Numbered from the stretch's first letter, positions 40,154 through 52,420 are shown. The stretch is 64,000 bases of DNA from Paraphysomonas bandaiensis (GCA_965644295.1 CBFFRP010000080.1:1-64000), one strand, 5' to 3'. Numbers and translations: made by a program. Notes: generated by a model not told the origin, from the sequence alone.

Positions 40154-40777
40154 TATTACTCCTGATCCTCGGCATCATCCTCTTCAGCATCGCCCTAATA
40201 GCGCGTGAGATAATTACAAATCACAACACATCAGAGCAATAAGTAACCTCGCCATCTTTTTTGGGTTTCGCTTTCTTTGAATTCTCACGACGATATTCTG
40301 CATTGTCAATTTAAGTTTAATAGTATTAATATGAACATGTTCATAAACCTTCAAGAAATTCTTGTAGGGGAGCTTCAAAATCCTCAAAATCTAATTCCCT
40401 AGTAATTGATTTTCACAAACAATCAAGTATAAAAGACTATCATACCTCAAGGCACTAATTATATCATTAGAATATATAGTCTGGCGTTTATTTTCTTTAC
40501 AGAAATCGTTTGCACTGATGAACAGATAATTGTGACAAAAAATATATTACAGAAGTGATACGGCTCACCAGTGTGTTAAATAAAAAATAAAAACACCCGC
40601 CGCCCGCGTAAATGCAGCCTGGAAGCAATTACTCTGAGGATGTATATGGCATTAAGCACGCACCCTTGAATCTTTCGTGATTTGAGCGTTTTCAGGAAGT
40701 ACGGATTTAATTATCCTGTTAACGCAAGCTTGAGGCGGCTCAAATTCTGGTGCTTTCGAGTCACTGGCAGGTTCCAT
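40154..40777 (-). CDS. POLE3: DNA polymerase epsilon subunit 3 / CHRAC17 (Dpb4) histone-fold protein
   Basis: Six tiny exons: 40777-40664, 40618-40569, 40514-40446, 40398-40349, 40297-40248, 40192-40154; introns 45, 54, 47, 51 and 55 nt; about 123 residues. No exon exceeds 114 nt. The spliced protein starts MEPASDSKAPEFEPPQ. ACVNRIIKSVLPENAQITKD, AAFTRAAGVFIFYLTHCAND and KENKRQTIYSNDIISAL follow the POLE3 histone fold in order. ELDFEDFEAPLQEFLEEYRR matches the alphaC region, and the end is Lys-rich then acidic (GEGDAEEDDAEDQE). In other eukaryotes it pairs with POLE4/Dpb3 in polymerase epsilon and with remodellers such as CHRAC. All phases agree. The acidic tail is shorter than in animals. 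Confidence 0.88.
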
Positions 40778-41794
40778 TCTCAATGTATTATATCAATCAC
40801 TCAGGTACTCTCAAAGGCAGTGACGGCTAATATATCGCCCTCTGAGTCTCGTGTTGTATATACGCAACCAACCTCCACACTGGGGTGAAGACAATAAGAG
40901 TTAGGCGAAAGTATTATATACCTACACACTGTCTGTGTGGGGACTAACAGGAGCGAGTTTGCTTAGATGAAGAAATCGAGCTTGCTCTCCACACTTCAAT
41001 TTTTGAACACTCGCACATACATATACAAATCAATACGGACGTCATCATCAGCTCCAATCAGCAGTTGCAGGGGCAAAAAGGACGATAATCGTGAAACAAA
41101 AATCATGATTTTTTTTTACCATGAACAGGTGATTCCACTGCAGCGGAGTACCATGCCGGCATGTGCAAAAAATGCGTTTCATTTACTATGTTAAAAGCAC
41201 AGTATTTATCATCGAATATTGAAAAAGTCTATTTTCATGACTTTTTCGACCGTTTTGTTTTCCAACGCTAACTACGAGTGATGACAATTCATAGCAGAGA
41301 ACAAAAATATCACCATATTGCCGACATAATTTCTACAGCATATACAGTATATATACATTTTGAAGCTCATGACACGAACTTTCCAACCATGTATGTAACT
41401 TTTTAAAATATTCTATAGTTTTAAAGAAAATCAATTTTTTAGGTTTTTTTATAAAACCACCGATTTTTATACATGCCCATAAAATTACGGAAAAAACAAA
41501 AAAATAAATAAAAACAAGCTGAAGTGCTAGTAAATGCTCTCTACTATATATATGCAACGTATTATTACGTAAAAATTACTTTAAGTTAGTTTGTTTTAAA
41601 AAGTGCTGAGCGACCTCATACAACGGCTATCGAAATAGTTTTAGCAGACTAGCTATATTTTCAACTAAACAACTTGTTAGAGTGTTGTATAGTACTTCTA
41701 AAGTTGTACTAATAGTATCTAGTTAGTTTAGGTACTATATGTATCATAAGAAGTTGAAAAATTGAAGCTAATTGAACTGACTAATAGTTACTTT

Positions 41795-43050
41795 TTATTC
41801 CAAGTAGTCGTCATTATCACCTTGCCACACATCAAACTCATCGCCTCCCTTTACAACTAAATTATCAACTTCTACATCAGTATCATCCTCTTCATACTCA
41901 GCTAAGTGTATAACATCAGAATACACACCCTTCTCACGATATCTAAATTCTTGTTCCAACTCACGATATCTAACTCGGGCATGGATCAACTTGTCCATTA
42001 TTCTCCCAAATTTGACGTTCAGATATTCTACACTCAATGCGCTTATTACATTCCAAACGACGCTTAAGGTAAATGCGACGCTTATTTGTGATATTTGCAC
42101 TTTCACGACGAAGGCACAGCGTACGCATTTTCCAAACGGAAACCCATTTTGGTCATTCGATACCTTAGCTGATAATGTGTAACCTCAAGGTTGCGGACAT
42201 CCTTAAACCACTTCTGTATATCCGGCAACTCTACTGCTCTACCTTCCTCACTTCTGATACGCCAAACCTTATGTCAAACTTAGAAGATTAATAACCTTGA
42301 AGGGATTCATTACCACTGCTCGTATAGGACCTGTCCAATCCGAGTTAATGTATTTCATGCGCCCCGGATATATTGCTTCATAGCTGCTATGAGGAAGTGT
42401 AGTACCCTTGTTATCAACCCATTCTTTCCATAGGCTGTATAGCGTACTAACGCCAATACCTAAACAGTCGCTAGCGCGATTCATGACGTCTGTGATACTT
42501 CTCAGTTGATGGCCGTTATACATGCACCAAATTAACCTCAAAGACATGCTTACATCATCCATATACAGAGTAGTACCACTGTAGCGACTACTGGGGCATA
42601 TAAATTCCAATGGGTCCGCCTTTGGCTCAGATGGAGTGAAGATAGGGGCAGCATAGCGATGGGGTCTGCTAGGGGTCTTAACGGCAATCTCGGAGGCAAT
42701 TTCAGGGTTTAAATCATATAAATGATTGCTTCGACGCCCCTCCTGGAATATTTGACCTTATTCTTTGATTATGGGGGTCTGCCACGCTTAATTCGAGGTG
42801 TAGTGGTCTCATTCAGCACAGTGTCTCCATCAGCCTCTGAGTGATCTTGAAGGGATCTCTTTCACATAATAATTTTTTCCTCGACATCTAGGAGCCCCTG
42901 TTTCACATATGATGCTGTCTGCCGATACGCGAGTTCACTTCCTCCTCCAAAAAAAAGTGCCCATATCTCACGAGTCACCATAACGAAATGTTCAGCATTT
43001 AATGGACTATTTTGTGTTAAAAGGTTCATGACCATATATAGACGCACAGA
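41795..43050 (-). pseudogene. Decayed transposase-like gene
   Basis: Several frame-shifted open stretches read in one direction. An N-terminal part ends near 42862. A part with TPRIKRGRPP (AT-hook-like) follows. The 42269-42610 region carries a helix-turn-helix-like segment (LRSITDVMNRASDCLGIGVS then TLYSLWKEW). Next come WRIRSEEGRAVELPDIQKWF and THYQLRYRMTKMGFRLENAY, then SANITNKRRIYLKRRLECNK in another frame, and an acidic tail to 41795. The two HTH-like blocks before a basic region resemble Tc1/IS630-type transposase N-termini. No DDE catalytic domain was identified. Stops and frame changes indicate decay. Confidence 0.45.
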
Positions 43051-44501
43051 CAGTCTATTGTGGGGTGAAATTATGACCCCACCTGCAGATTAAAACAAAG
43101 GACGATTGATGGAGCCGTTAATGGACTGACATGACTTCACTGTACCGCAAGCTTCATGCTGTGCAAGACCAGTACGATGACTTTTAACCGCTTGAGACAA
43201 CTGCTTCATGTGTGTGGTTATTGCCATAAGAAGAGACAGTGAAGTGGAAGAGGGCCCTTACAAGAGGATAAAATACTGCTTGAGTCGTTATTTTGCAGAA
43301 TGCATGCTCAGTGTGCATCCTGTGAAGTTCTCCCGATAATTCAAGGATTCAAGTAATGTGACCGTTAACATCTTCAATATCCATCAATGGGGGGTAGCGT
43401 TCATATTAGTATTATCAATGCATGCAAGTAATAGAAATAATATTTTGGGTAAATTATTTCCTATATATACACCTCTGTATCAGTATCGTACCCCAGAAGT
43501 TATCTCGGTGTAAGATCGGTGTAAGATGGCTTGGACGAACAAATGTGATCATTACCTTGGAAGCTAACTGAACTCAGATTGGCGGTGAAGACATCTGAAG
43601 TGCACAATGCTTCTGCTTCTTAGCAGGTGATTGGGAGCTAGTTTACACTTTGATTCAGATTTCTCGTGGTATGTATATTAGTAGGTTCTAAGTAGTAATT
43701 GCCGTTAATTTTTACTTCGTAATATGTTAATGCGAATACCGTATTATTTTAATTGAATACATGCTTTGTCTTTTCATAATTGATACAGATCTGCTATATT
43801 GCTGGTTTTTATATTATTTCCTACTTTGCAATATATATATTATACTGTGTTTATTGTTGTTAATTATAGTACCTCTAGGTCGTATTGGTATGATATTTTT
43901 AGGTAGTACCTATAGGTAGTACCTATAGGTAGTATTGATACATGTAGGCAGTGCATATAGGTACATTTTAATATAAATAGGGATACTTATCAGTAGGAAA
44001 TGTAGAGGTTATAGATACCACCTATAGGGAGAGGATTAGGCACGTGTATTAGTGCAATATCATATGTCGATATCGGCATCATTTATTCCAATCATAAGTC
44101 CAACGCTCCTGACATACTCCTCATTGGGGTAACCAGTCATTAGTGGATCATTTTCTTCCAACACCATTCTTAGTACTGCAATAGCTGCACTTAACTTAGA
44201 ACGTCTTTCTTAGGCCTAGGCGCTTCTTCCATAATAGCAATAAATCAACAACTATGGATAAGTCTACAATTACAATACTATTTACAAGCAACTTCCAGAG
44301 TGAAGAAATTGCACCTTATTATGAATAATCAATATATACTACCTACGAGTACCAGGTATCATGGTAATGTCAACATACTATTTTACTAATAGGCTGGCGT
44401 ATTCATCCTCTGCAGAGTGTTACAGGTAGCACTAATATTCTACTTATGACTATGATAGATGGTAGATATCAAGATACAAAGCACCCTATATCTAGGTGAC
44501 A
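43051..44501. other. AT-rich spacer with short local repeats
   Basis: No supported gene. AGTACCTATAGGT is repeated in tandem at 43905-43937. Confidence 0.35.
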
Positions 44502-45095
44502 ATGATTGACATGTTTCAATACACCGTCCTTATTTACATCAATACGTATAGGGCACAGTGAGAAAGTAATATATCTTACATTCATATTAGTGTATACATA
44601 CTCAATCGAGAATGGAAGTTATTCTTGCGTGGGTCTCTCTATTATTGAACTCTGAAGCGTCATTTTATTCATATGCTCTGTTTCATAGAATCAAAATTTC
44701 TAAATTAAATATTTTCACAACATAATTCAAGAACGTTACCCTAAGACTCCTCTGGTGTTACATGACAATCGAGTTCATACGGCTCCGCAGAGTATGCTGC
44801 ACGTCAACAATGATTGACATGCTCCAACACAGTATCTTCATATACATCAATACGCACAGGATACTATGAAAAAGTATCTATAAATGATACAGTCATATTA
44901 GTATATACCTTCAAATCAGAGAGGAGAATGACACTCAAGTGGAGTTATTCTTATGTGAGTCTCTCTGATGATCAGCTCTGCAGTATGAGTATATTCATAT
45001 GCTCTGTTTCGAACCACTAAATTGAATATTATACAAAATCATCCGATCATATTACCTGAGAGCCCTCTGGCGTTATATGACAGTCATGATCACGG
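44502..45095 (+). repeat. Diverged tandem duplication, two ~290-bp blocks
   Basis: 44502-44790 and 44807-45095 share ordered blocks: CAATGATTGACATG, ACATCAATACG, GTCTCTCT, TTATTCATATGCTCTGTTTC, CCCTCTGG/CTCCTCTGG and a GACAATC/GACAGTC ending. Identity looks moderate. No coding assignment. Confidence 0.7.
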
Positions 45096-45510
45096 AATCA
45101 ACTCTGCTATCTCTGTCTTTGAAATAGACCAACTCTCCTGTATGATTGCCACTTAACCATACCTTTCACCAGCTAAATCAACAACCAGCAGCATGTGGCA
45201 TGAAAGAACTATGAGCTCATGTATTCTCAGTGAGGTTATGATCATATCAGCCTGTGTCCCTCTTATTACTGTAAAAGTATCGCATCGTATCCTGTATGTG
45301 AAGCTAACAGACATGTGTCTCTGGATTCTGTGGACAATATGCCGATTATTATCTTGAAAATGTGTAGTTTTGTGACATTTTTGAATGAAAAACCAGGGGA
45401 TTTTTTAGTTTAGGTTGTTTAATTCATTTTACATACTGTAGTTCTTCTAGTTTCGCTAAACCCAAAAACTCACACACACTACAATAGAGAAAAATTTAGG
45501 CCGCCCCGCA

Positions 45511-45528
45511 GGTGCGGGATCCCGCACC
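45511..45528. promoter_or_regulatory. Perfect 18-bp GC palindrome
   Basis: GGTGCGGGATCCCGCACC is self-complementary and sits in an otherwise AT-rich region, 128 bp upstream of the sulfotransferase ATG. It could be a binding site for a dimeric factor or a chance palindrome. Confidence 0.35.
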
Positions 45529-45655
45529 CTTGTTTTTACACAAAGGCCGCACAGCAAGTGCGCCCATCGAGTGATCCAATCAGCAGAGTGCATCATAGCA
45601 TAGTGCATCATATCACATGCATCGAGTATATGTATATAGTAGCTACTAGCCCAAC

Positions 45656-48600
45656 ATGTGTATAATCATGTTCATTGTTCTTGTATATCTGCTTGGTGTT
45701 GCGGCCCACGCCTCTAGTGCTCGTAGTGTGCATACAACAGAGGATGGTATGATTGTTGGGCCCAACCCTTCAAGCGATAAGAGGATTGTGTTGTTGGGAG
45801 AACCCAAGTCCGGGACGACATGGGTATCTGAAATAGTGATAAAGCTGGCAGAGTTAACCTGCACAACTCGTAATGAGGTTACTTGCTTGTTTTCAAGCTA
45901 TTTCGCATCTAATTATACGATATCTCTCCACTCCGCTGATTCTAGTCGCTACTAGTCATTCGCTGAGAAGCACGCTCTTCCAATGATAGATTCTAAGTGT
46001 GGTTTCGTGGCCAGAAACAAACACGGCTTTGACACCAAAACTCCTTGCCAACACACCAAGAAAACTATACAACATGCGAGCAGTAGTAGCCTGGAGGGAT
46101 TGCGGAAGTGCTTACATGGAAACCGTCCTTCGAAATGTGCTTCCTCCTGATTTAGTACAAGAGTGGGTTAGTCCGCTGATTCTAGTCGCTACTTGTCATT
46201 CGCTGAGAAGCACGCTCTTCCAATGATAGATTCTAAGTGTGGTTTCGTGGCCAGAAACAAACACGGCTTTGACACCAAAACTCCTTGCCAACACACCAAG
46301 AAAACTATACAACATGCGAGAAGTAGTAGCCTGGAGGGATTGCGGAAGTGCTTACATCTGGGCTGTAAAGTGGATTCCAATCAACTAGCTGATCCCGCGC
46401 GGTAATAAAATGTGTACGTGACTGTGTGTTATGCGGTAGTTATGGTTCCTGTTATACTACGGAAAGCATTTTTAGTTGTCTTGTGTCACTTTAGTACCTG
46501 ACTGTGTACTGGATTTTTGTAGGAATTCGTATATAGTATTGATGAGGGATCCTCGGGACGTTACAATTAGCGAATGCTTTCACAGGCACCCTCCTTGTTC
46601 CAGTCCTATATTAGAAAGGGTTATCCATGATCGCCTTCCTTGTATCACAGCGTGGGTGGCAGCGAGATATATATGGCACTCTGCAAAGTTTTCTCGCAAT
46701 ACACACTTCGTATTCTATGAGAGGCTGCTGCATGACACCAGTGCTTATTACCCACTTTGCGACGCACTCAATGTGTCTTGTACTGAATCCATATTAGAAA
46801 AGGTAATAGACTCTACAACACCTAAGGAAACAATAAAGTTTAAAACTGAACTGGCTGCGAAGCATCATGTCCACAAACCGCATATTGTTAGCGTGCGATC
46901 AGCAGGACGAAAAAACTACCTCAATTATTCCTTGTCCAGCTATAATTTGAAGTGGATGGAAACCGTCCTTCGAAATGTGCTTCCTCCTGATTTAGTACAA
47001 GAGTGGGTTAGTCCGCTGATTCTAGTCGCTACTTGTCATTCGCTGAGAAGCACGCTCTTCCAATGATAGATTCTAAGTGTGGTTTCGTGGCCAGAAACAA
47101 ACACGGCTTTGACACCAAAACTCCTTGCCAACACACCAAGAAAACTATACAACATGCGAGCAGTAGTAGCCTGGAGGGATTGCGGAAGTGCTTACATCTG
47201 GGCTGTAAAGTGGATTCCAATCAACTAGCTGATCCCGCGCGGTAATAAAATGTGTACGTGACTGTGTGTTATGCGGTAGTTATGGTTCCTGTTATACTAC
47301 GGAAAGCATTTTTAGTTGTCTTGTGTCACTTTAGTACCTGACTGTGTACTGGATTTTTATAGGAATTCGTATATAGTATTGATGAGGGATCCTCGGGACG
47401 TTACAATTAGCGAATGCTTTCACAGGCACCCTCCTTGTTCCAGTCCTATATTAGAAAGGGTTATCCATGATCGCCTTCCTTGTATCACAGCGTGGGTGGC
47501 AGCGAGATATATATGGCACTCTGCAAAGTTTTCTCGCAATACACACTTCGTATTCTATGAGAGGCTGCTGCATGACACCAGTGCTTATTACCCACTTTGC
47601 GACGCACTCAATGTGTCTTGTACTGAATCCATATTAGAAAAGGTAATAGACTCTACAACACCTAAGGAAACAATAAAGTTTAAAACTGAACTGGCTGCGA
47701 AGCATCATGTCCACAAACCGCATATTGTTAGCGTGCGATCAGCAGGACGAAAAAACTACCTCAATTATTCCTTGTCCAGCTATAATTTGAAGTGGATGGA
47801 AACCGTCCTTCGAAATGTGCTTCCTCCTGATTTAGTACAAGAGTGGGTTAGTCCGCTGATTCTAGTCGCTACTTGTCATTCGCTGAGAAGCACGCTCTTC
47901 CAATGATAGATTCGAAGTGTGGTTTCGTGGCCAGAAACAAACACGGCTTTGACACCAAAACTCCTTGCCAACACACCAAGAAAACTATACAACATGCGAG
48001 CAGTAGTAGCCTGGAGGGATTGCGGAAGTGCTTACATCTGGGCTGTAAAGTGGATTCCAATCAACTAGCTGATCCCGCGCGGTAATAAAATGTGTACGTG
48101 ACTGTGTGTTATGCGGTAGTTATGGTTCCTGTTATACTACGGAAAGCATTTTTAGTTGTCTTGTGTCACTTTAGTACCTGACTGTGTACTGGATTTTTGT
48201 AGGAATTCGTATATAGTATTGATTAGGGATCCTCGGGACGTTACAATTAGCGAATGCTTTCACAGGCACCCTCCTTGTTCCAGTCCTATATTAGAAAGGG
48301 TTATCCATGATCGCCTTCCTTGTATTACAGCGTGGGTGGCAGCGAGATATATATGGCACTCTGCAAAGTTTTCTCGCAATACACACTTCGTATTCTATGA
48401 GAGGCTGCTGCATGACACCAGTGCTTATTACCCACTTTGCGACGCACTCAATGTGTCTTGTACTGAATCCATATTAGAAAAGGTAATAGACGCTACAACA
48501 CCTAAGGAAACAATAAAGTTTAAAACTGAACTGGCTGCGAAGCATCATGTCCACAAACCGCATATTGTTAGCGTGCGATCAGCAGGACGAAAAAACTACC

Positions 48601-48743
48601 TCAATTATTCCTTGTCCAGCTATAATTTGAAGTGGATGGAAACCGTCCTTCGAAATGTGCTTCCTCCTGATTTAGTACAAGAGTGGGTTAGTCCCGTTGA
48701 GAAACTTAGCAGAAATAGTACGGAATTTAATATAAAACCTTAA
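45656..48743 (+). pseudogene. Sulfotransferase gene disrupted by internal tandem amplification
   Basis: Exon 1 (45656-45877) encodes a signal-like hydrophobic start and VLLGEPKSGTTWVSEIV, the 5'-phosphosulfate loop of PAPS-dependent sulfotransferases. A second exon (SFAEKHALPMIDSKCGF to LADPAR) and a third (NSYIVLMRDPRDVTISE, the 3'-phosphate site, to the C-terminus) lie inside a 240 + 3 x 840-bp tandem array. The first, shortened unit has an acceptor (CTACTAG at 45955) but lost the exon-2 donor in a 600-bp deletion. The full units keep the 121-nt intron but read CTACTTG at the exon-2 acceptor. No copy has every splice site, so a complete message is unlikely unless cryptic sites are used. The last exon ends EWVSPVEKLSRNSTEFN at 48743. 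The ancestral protein would be Golgi or secreted, carrying out sulfation. Confidence 0.75.
45935..48694 (+). repeat. Tandem array: 240-bp truncated unit + three 840-bp units
   Basis: Units: 45935-46174 (internally deleted by 600 bp), 46175-47014, 47015-47854, 47855-48694. Full units are about 99 percent identical with scattered substitutions, such as TTTTTGTAG/TTTTTATAG at the intron end and Met/Ile in VLMRD/VLIRD. Junctions have the short microhomology TCC. The differences argue against a simple assembly duplication. Confidence 0.95.
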
Positions 48744-49000
48744 AATATATATGTACTGTCATGATGAAGCTGTGGTGTGGTTCGGGAACATACAACCGGT
48801 ATATGAGGGATTGTCACCACCACTTTAGTTGTTTGTATTATTATCTGTGAGACAACCTTAATGTTGCGTTAATGAGTGAAGTAAATAAGGACAATGTGAC
48901 AGATTTTTATGTAATGCAACAAAGTTGGGTAATAACTAAACATCAACACATCATACCAATACGATACAGCCGTACAACCAGTGTAGTAGATGATATACAC

Positions 49001-49300
49001 CGCCTCAAGGGCATCCAGGGTATTGGGTAGGTGAAGTCAAGCACCCGGGTTGTTCATCTAGTTAAGGACTCAAAAATTCTGAAATCAGCAGATGTCAGGT
49101 ATATCAACATTCTGCTTGCTCACTGCTTTTGCTTTGAGTGATAACGCGAAAGTGGTTGCACTTTGGTGCTTTTTGCGGTGACGTAAAAGCAGCTTTCGTA
49201 GTAGCTATATAGTAGGATATTATCAGAGTTAAGTACTAGATAGTTAAATTTTAGTTCTGACTCATAAACGCATAGCAACTACACTATTTTTTAGCAGTAA
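49001..49300 (-). mobile_element. Dispersed long-TIR element arm
   Basis: Carries GGCATCCAGGGTATTGGG, GTGAAGTCAAGCACCCGG, ATCAACATTCTGCTTGCTCA, the structured core (GCGAAAGTGGTTGCAC to AGCAGCTTTCG) and a type A terminus (AGGATATTATCAGAGTTAAG). The end is read on the right, like 19400-19725. Confidence 0.7.
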
Positions 49301-49320
49301 GCGTGCAAGCATAAATTGAA

Positions 49321-49440
49321 ATAATCTAATAATATACAACGTTTAATGTAGCGCTACGAGAATTATGTGTGCATCGCCGCAAGCACCAAGAAGATGCAAC
49401 CGTACTCGCTATTAATCACTCAAAGCAAACGCAGTGATTG
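49321..49440 (+). mobile_element. Second, inverted terminus next to the previous arm
   Basis: AGCGCTACGAGAATTATG, then GCATCGCCGCAAGCACCAAG and CTCAAAGCAAACGCAGTGA: the structured core in opposite orientation to 49001-49300, about 20 bp away. Two element ends therefore meet head to head. Confidence 0.6.
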
Positions 49441-49990
49441 CTGGCGGGTCATTCTAGGACCGGCACAACTATCATGACACTGTCAGTATATATAATATGT
49501 ACTCAGTCGGTTTAGAACTCTTATTCCAAGGTATTCTTCGATCCCTTGATTATAAACTGCAGCTGTTAGAGAACACCCCTCAGTTGTGCATCTTAGAAAT
49601 ATGGAGAGGCCGTGTTGTAAACCTCGTATACTCTGACAACGGAATAATACGACTACAATAGTAGGAATTCTTGTTGAAATTAACAAAAGGTGTATGAAGA
49701 TCCTTCAGAATAGATAAACAAGCAGTGTGGCCATATATCAGTAAACTGAAAATCATCGAAGTATTTAAATATCACTATTTTAGGACTCTACGACTATATA
49801 CAAATTCAATCCATTTTTCTGAATAGCCAAAGTGGTCGGGACTTATAGGGCTGAATCCGGTATTACGCAAGCATTCAAAACAGCATATATATATATTATT
49901 AAAATATCAAATACTACTGTGTGTAACGCTGTGGCATTCAACTATGATTTTGATACTCACTATATAATATTATAATATATATATATTATA

Positions 49991-50660
49991 TCCTCCTGCT
50001 AAACCAAACATGATGGCTGTATACTTGGGAGGCTCAGAATTGCTGGCTGGTCAAATGTCGGTGCTCAAGATGGATGTCTATATCTGGTCTATAATGTTAT
50101 TATGTTATTATGATGCTGGAGAAAGATGCACTGAGAGGCTACAGCTACGGCGAATGGTAGATTTGTGTAAAAAAATGCATGTTGTAATAAGCATGTAAGT
50201 AATGATTATACATAAAAAAACACATCATAATAATATATATAGCATATATAGCACTAGCAAGAAGGGTCTCACTCGTCCTGATGTAGCCCATATAAGAGTG
50301 CACCTTCTTGCTCCCAACAACCATATTATATAGCCAGCAATCACATAGGACACAAATCTACTATTCACCGTAGCTGTAGCCTCTCCAGTAGCATAAAGTC
50401 GAGGTAATACCAAAACCTGGTAAAGCGATTTCACCAGGTTTCATATATATCTAAGTATTGAGTTATTATTTACTGTAACTTGTATCTGAGAGAGAGGTTA
50501 AAGAGGTAAAGAAAAAGTTGCAATTATAGTTGTTATTTTAGCAATAATATTTATTGCGTTTTATTGTCTATTTTAGACCAGATAGACATCCATCTTGAGC
50601 ACCGACAAGAGATACAGCCTCCCAACAAGTATACAGCCATGCTTGGTTTATAGCAGGATA
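49991..50660. mobile_element. Foldback element, ~100-bp inverted arms
   Basis: The left arm (49991-50090: CTGCTAAACCAAACATG, TGGCTGTATACTTG, CGGTGCTCAAGATGGATGTC) is repeated inverted at 50577-50660. The interior carries a copy of the AAGTCGAGGTAATACC repeat (50396-50470), a nested insertion or shared module. The ORF at 50010 is only arm sequence. Confidence 0.7.
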
Positions 50661-51127
50661 GCGAGTGTATCAAAATCATACACACCATTACCTTTTCCAC
50701 CTCTCTTACAAAAAACTACTTATTAACAACAGTTGCAGCACCACACTGCACAACTGGGTGCGTGAATATACATGTTGATCCAGATATATTATTATCATCA
50801 CGTTGGGAAAGATAATAATTGTGTATAGTATGATTTATGAAGCATAGAAAGAGATTTATGTCCAGTAGGTATAGATCAGAAACCATCGGGGAAGGCCGTC
50901 AGAGAAAATTCGTATTTTGACGATGATGTAGAAGATCATAAGAGTTGTGACTATGATGAGTTTTTAGCTTAAATGTAGGCGTCATACGTCTACCAGCCTG
51001 CAGCCTTTGGTTTCGGAGGTTGCGTATCCACTAGAGTTGCGTATTCGTCAGATTCTATTTACAGCTTTGAATTGAGAGGGAGTGATAAGGTGTCATATTA
51101 ATTACCATTAATTGAATAATACTGTTG

Positions 51128-51290
51128 TGTAGTGAATAATGTCTCATTGTTACCAAAATAGAGGCGTTTTTTAGGGCCAGTGCTTAACTCTGATAAATAT
51201 CCTACTAACAATGTAGCGCAACGAAAGGTGCAACCACTTTTGCTCTATATATCACTCCAAGCAGAATGTTGATGTACCTGACCACAACCA
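51128..51290 (+). mobile_element. Dispersed long-TIR element, eroded terminus
   Basis: GTGAATAATGTCTCATTG, GCCAGTGCTTAACTCTGATA, GCAACGAAAGGTGCAACCAC and AAGCAGAATGTTGATGTACC follow the order of other left arms, with the structured core partly deleted as at 19045-19075. Confidence 0.6.
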
Positions 51291-51437
51291 ATATTTTACT
51301 ACTGATAGACACTATTATTATTATATATTATTATATCCAGGCTATTATTAAGTTCACATATAATATACTGTTTTTAACTTCTGTATTATTCTTAAGTAAT
51401 AGCTATAGTTTGGAATCCTTAAAAAACAGGTTTTAAG

Positions 51438-51625
51438 TGGCGATTTGTTTGGTCAAGTAAGATAATAATATATATATAATATATTTTATTAATACTTTTT
51501 CCAGAACAAATAAAGTTGATGTTGTGACCATGATAAAACAATACATACATGATGTTGTATGTATGTTGTGTAGTCAACATGAAAAAATAGATTCATATTA
51601 GTCGAATCTAAGAATAACATATTCG
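51438..51625 (+). repeat. Direct repeat, left copy, flanking a GC-richer insert
   Basis: TGGCGATTTGTTTGGTCAAG, CCAGAACAAATAAAGTTGAT, GTAGTCAACATGAAA and TCGAATCTAAGAATAACATA recur in the same order and orientation at 52289-52420. The two copies flank the insert 51626-52288. Confidence 0.7.
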
Positions 51626-52288
51626 ACTCCCTCCTAGACCGCGTCAGTGACGTGGCAACACGCGCACATACGAAGCTGAGCATCGTGGCGGAGTTCGCAG
51701 GTTTCCCTCAGATCGCGTCAAACATGCGGTAACACACGATTTAAATGGAGCAACACCCAGGGGAAATCGCGGATTCTACGCTTACTATATGTGTAAAGCG
51801 GAGACCTCTCCGTTTGCCTTCTTCTTCCACTACCCCCGCCTCAGTGGAGACGCCACGATGCCAATGCCGTCAGCTACTCCTCTGCCCTAGGCCCAACTCG
51901 CGGCTAGAGGCTAGAGCCATTCAAAGACATGCCAGAGCCCCAATATATACAATACACCCCTCGCTCATGTATATCAGGTTAGAAACACTTGAGTCACTGA
52001 TACAGAATCCTCCTCCACAAAATCCTGTGGAGCCCTACCCCAAGGGCATTCCCCTTCTGTACCTCAAGGACTCACGTCCATAGAGGGCTTCTCCCTCACA
52101 TACAAGAACGGAAGTGGTCGCACCTTGTAGCTTGCGGGACGCACAAGCAGCACATGTAGTAGGATATGAGGATTTGTGCTAGTTAGTTACAAGTAGAGTT
52201 CGATCTAGCTTGACTAGTCTTCATCTAACTACTTATCTGGTGTTGGTTCTTGACGCCTACTGCTAATGATAATACTTTCAATAGAAAC
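51626..52288 (+). mobile_element. Element fragment: GC-richer remnant plus type B terminus
   Basis: 51640-52080 is richer in G+C with an eroded ORF (51745-52083, ending PKGIPLLYLKDSRP). It is followed at 52105-52288 by a structured core and the type B tail (GGTTCTTGACGCCTACTGCT, AATGATAATAC). The layout matches 17641-18890, supporting a common element whose coding 3' end precedes the type B terminus. Confidence 0.55.
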
Positions 52289-52420
52289 TGGCGATTAGTA
52301 AGGTCAAGTAAGATATATTGATACTTTCCAGAACAAAGTAAGTTGATGTGATCATGATAAAATGGTACATGTAGTCAACATGAAATTCATATTAGTCGTA
52401 TCTAAGAATAACATATTATT
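52289..52420 (+). repeat. Direct repeat, right copy
   Basis: Shorter, diverged copy of 51438-51625. Too imperfect and internally deleted to be a recent LTR pair. Confidence 0.65.

Noticed and set aside
46189-48060. Minus-strand 63-residue ORFs repeated three times
   Set aside because: Antisense shadows of the 840-bp sulfotransferase units.
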